Assembly (NCBI RefSeq): GCF_003688895.1
Contig: NZ_REFV01000008.1
Coordinates: 113,223 to 177,222, forward strand
Length of the DNA: 64,000 nucleotides
Direction of reading: 5' to 3'
Origin: Dokdonia sinensis
GTDB taxonomy: Bacteria > Bacteroidota > Bacteroidia > Flavobacteriales > Flavobacteriaceae
The notes below the pieces were generated by a model that worked only from the letters and a program-made list of their open reading frames with translations, was not told where the DNA came from and ran no database searches. A program made the position numbers and the translations under genes. Shown here piece by piece: positions 62,952 through 64,000 of the stretch (within the stretch, counting starts at the first letter, position 1; every line of letters starts with the position of its first letter).

Positions 62952-63710
62952 CTACCTTAAAAATAGTTTAATAATGGCAAATACTAAAACGGTAATCAAA
63001 ACATAATAGGCAATCTGGTCTGCTTTTTTGTTTTTGCTGGCAAACCGTGCCGTGAGATATCCGCCCGCTGTTTGTCCTAAAGCCATAATCCCGCCCAGTT
63101 TCCAGTCAATCATCCCTTGATAATGGAAAAGCCCTATGAGGAGAAGTGTGTAGAGGCCTATCACAAATCCCTTGAGCGCATTGCTCTCAATAATATTCAA
63201 CCGCATCCCGAGCACCATAATAATGAGGAAGAAAACGCCCATTCCCATCTGGATAAAGCCACCATAAAACCCTAGTGCAAATAACAAAGGAATATAGATA
63301 TACCACTTAGGCCTGAACTCTAGATCTGTCTCCCTCAGCCAGCGTTTAGGTTTCACAAGTACCGCAATAAGCATAAAAACCATCATAAACTTAAAAACCG
63401 CCTTAAACTGCTCATTACTCACATTTATAGCTAGCAACCCACCAGCGATGGCGCCTATAAATATGGGAACGATATATTTTTTATTACGGGTAATATTGAG
63501 CTTTCCGTTTTTATGGAAAACCCACGACGTGGCAGCACATTGGGTAAAAACGCCTATTCGGTTTGTACCGTTTGCTACATTAGGAGGCAACCCCAAAATC
63601 TCGGTGAGAATGGTTAAGGTTATAGCACTCCCATTACCAGCAAGGGTATTAATACCGCCAGCGATTAGGGCGCCGATTATAGCTATGCCATATGTTTGTA
63701 ATTCTGTCAT
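62952..63710 (-). CDS. TauE/SafE-family permease
   Basis: 252 residues, about eight membrane helices, with the paired motifs G-G-I-N-T-L-A-G-N-G-S at the N-terminus and G-F-Y-G-G-F-I-Q-M-G-M-G in the second half. These correspond to the family's two inverted repeats. It probably exports small organic or sulfur-containing anions (sulfite, sulfoacetate); the substrate is unknown. It lies 41 bp upstream of the ThuA gene, likely one transcript. Confidence 0.88.
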   Translation of the reverse strand: MTELQTYGIAIIGALIAGGINTLAGNGSAITLTILTEILGLPPNVANGTNRIGVFTQCAATSWVFHKNGKLNITRNKKYIVPIFIGAIAGGLLAINVSNEQFKAVFKFMMVFMLIAVLVKPKRWLRETDLEFRPKWYIYIPLLFALGFYGGFIQMGMGVFFLIIMVLGMRLNIIESNALKGFVIGLYTLLLIGLFHYQGMIDWKLGGIMALGQTAGGYLTARFASKNKKADQIAYYVLITVLVFAIIKLFLR

Positions 63711-63767
63711 TATTTACCAAAGATAGTAGAGTACATCCATATGCTTAGGATAAAGCAAAAAAAACAA

Positions 63768-63799
63768 GAGGCTGTCTTAAAAGGCAGTCTCTTTTTTTT
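63768..63799 (+). terminator. Hairpin at the IS left end
   Basis: 9-bp stem GAGGCTGTC / GGCAGTCTC with two G-T pairs and loop TTAAAA, then eight T. It could block read-through into the transposase from outside. Confidence 0.55.
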
Positions 63800-63831
63800 G
63801 AATACTTTTCAGTATTTCGTATCTTCATGGT

Positions 63832-64000
63832 ATGAAAGCCAGTCCTGTCTGGAAGACCAACAACCAGTCCCAGTTGAGTCTTCTCCCACCAAGTTATGAT
63901 GATTTTGTTCCGGAGAACCATCCGGTACGTATAGTGAACATTATTATCGATCAAATCGATATCAGCTCCATCGAGAGAACCTACAAAGGTGGCGGTACTT
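63832..64000 (+). CDS. IS1182-family transposase, N-terminal part (3' truncated by window edge)
   Basis: 56 codons visible from the ATG at 63832, starting MKASPVWKTNNQSQLSLLPP. The L-L-P-P-S-Y-D-D-F-V-P-E-N-H-P-V-R stretch is the hallmark N-terminal domain of IS1182/IS5-like DDE transposases. The catalytic domain lies beyond the window. No frameshift is seen in the visible part. Confidence 0.85.
   Translation, partial: MKASPVWKTNNQSQLSLLPPSYDDFVPENHPVRIVNIIIDQIDISSIERTYKGGGT

Larger units (their letters stand above)
63768..64000 (+). mobile_element. Left end of an IS1182-like insertion sequence
   Basis: The element's left boundary is placed at about 63768, where a GAGGCTGTC motif similar to known IS1182-type ends begins. 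The transposase start follows at 63832 and the window stops inside it. The right end and target duplication are outside the window, so the boundary is approximate. Confidence 0.6.

Noticed and set aside
1..64000. tRNA/rRNA genes, CRISPR arrays, prophage or restriction-modification genes
   Set aside because: I scanned for cloverleaf T-arm motifs, spaced repeats and characteristic proteins and saw none; a covariance search was not possible here.

Overview
The window looks like chromosome of a marine flavobacterium (Bacteroidota, Flavobacteriaceae; the Dokdonia/Krokinobacter neighbourhood is my best guess). It is AT-rich and closely packed. Secreted proteins end in type IX secretion (T9SS) sorting domains, lipoproteins are abundant, Shine-Dalgarno sequences are not evident, and several starts are preceded by the Bacteroidota -7 promoter box TAnnTTTG. 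There is an SdhCAB-type succinate dehydrogenase. A 16-bp palindrome, CGCTTTCGCGAAAGCG, recurs through the window. I saw no tRNA, rRNA, CRISPR or prophage. The only mobile element is the left end of an IS1182-like insertion sequence at the right edge.

Layout. 1-3.3 kb: operon with an FG-GAP protein (5' end missing), a vanadium haloperoxidase/PAP2-like lipoprotein, a GyrI-like protein and a pentapeptide-repeat protein. 3.3-8.4 kb, minus strand: LacI regulator, beta-phosphoglucomutase, GH65 phosphorylase and GH16 beta-glucanase. 8.6-12.9 kb: membrane AraC-type regulator, an unknown lipoprotein and a T9SS cargo protein. 13.0-17.5 kb: GH32 fructan/sucrose hydrolase lipoprotein, small lipoprotein, sugar porter and fructokinase, in one operon. 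18.3-24.4 kb: aspS, three small envelope genes, a cold-shock protein, tadA and dxs. 24.5-28.5 kb: M36 metallopeptidase and dGTPase. 28.7-35.9 kb: TonB receptor plus beta-helix lipoprotein, a MORN-like protein, and a PiT phosphate transporter with a PhoU-like tail. 36-41 kb: small envelope proteins and sdhCAB. 41-49.7 kb: BNR/sortilin-like propeller protein, a LytS/LytTR-type two-component pair, periplasmic beta-carbonic anhydrase and a DUF2490 barrel. 50-56.5 kb: Xaa-Pro peptidase, di-heme peroxidase, BrnQ, alpha/beta hydrolase and thiL. 56.7-61.4 kb: a four-gene surface operon ending in an MbnP/MbnH-like pair. 61.5-64 kb: small protein, ThuA-like lipoprotein, TauE/SafE permease and the IS end.

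How the genes work together. The two carbohydrate clusters have complementary logic: GH65 plus pgmB turns alpha-glucosides into glucose 6-phosphate, and GH32, porter and fructokinase turn fructosides into fructose phosphate. The TonB receptor/lipoprotein pair and the PiT transporter are both preceded by 11-bp-phased TWACA direct repeats, the layout expected for an OmpR/PhoB-family regulator. I therefore infer a phosphate-starvation module.

The strongest unexplained signal is the palindrome family. The core CTTTCGCGAAAG occurs 19 times by my reading, 9 times inside genes and 10 between them. Inside genes it is read in all three frames (AFAKA, RFRES, LSRK). Decayed copies change almost only at the outer C:G pairs of the central CGCG. 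Palindrome counts and coordinates were read by eye and should be recounted by computer.
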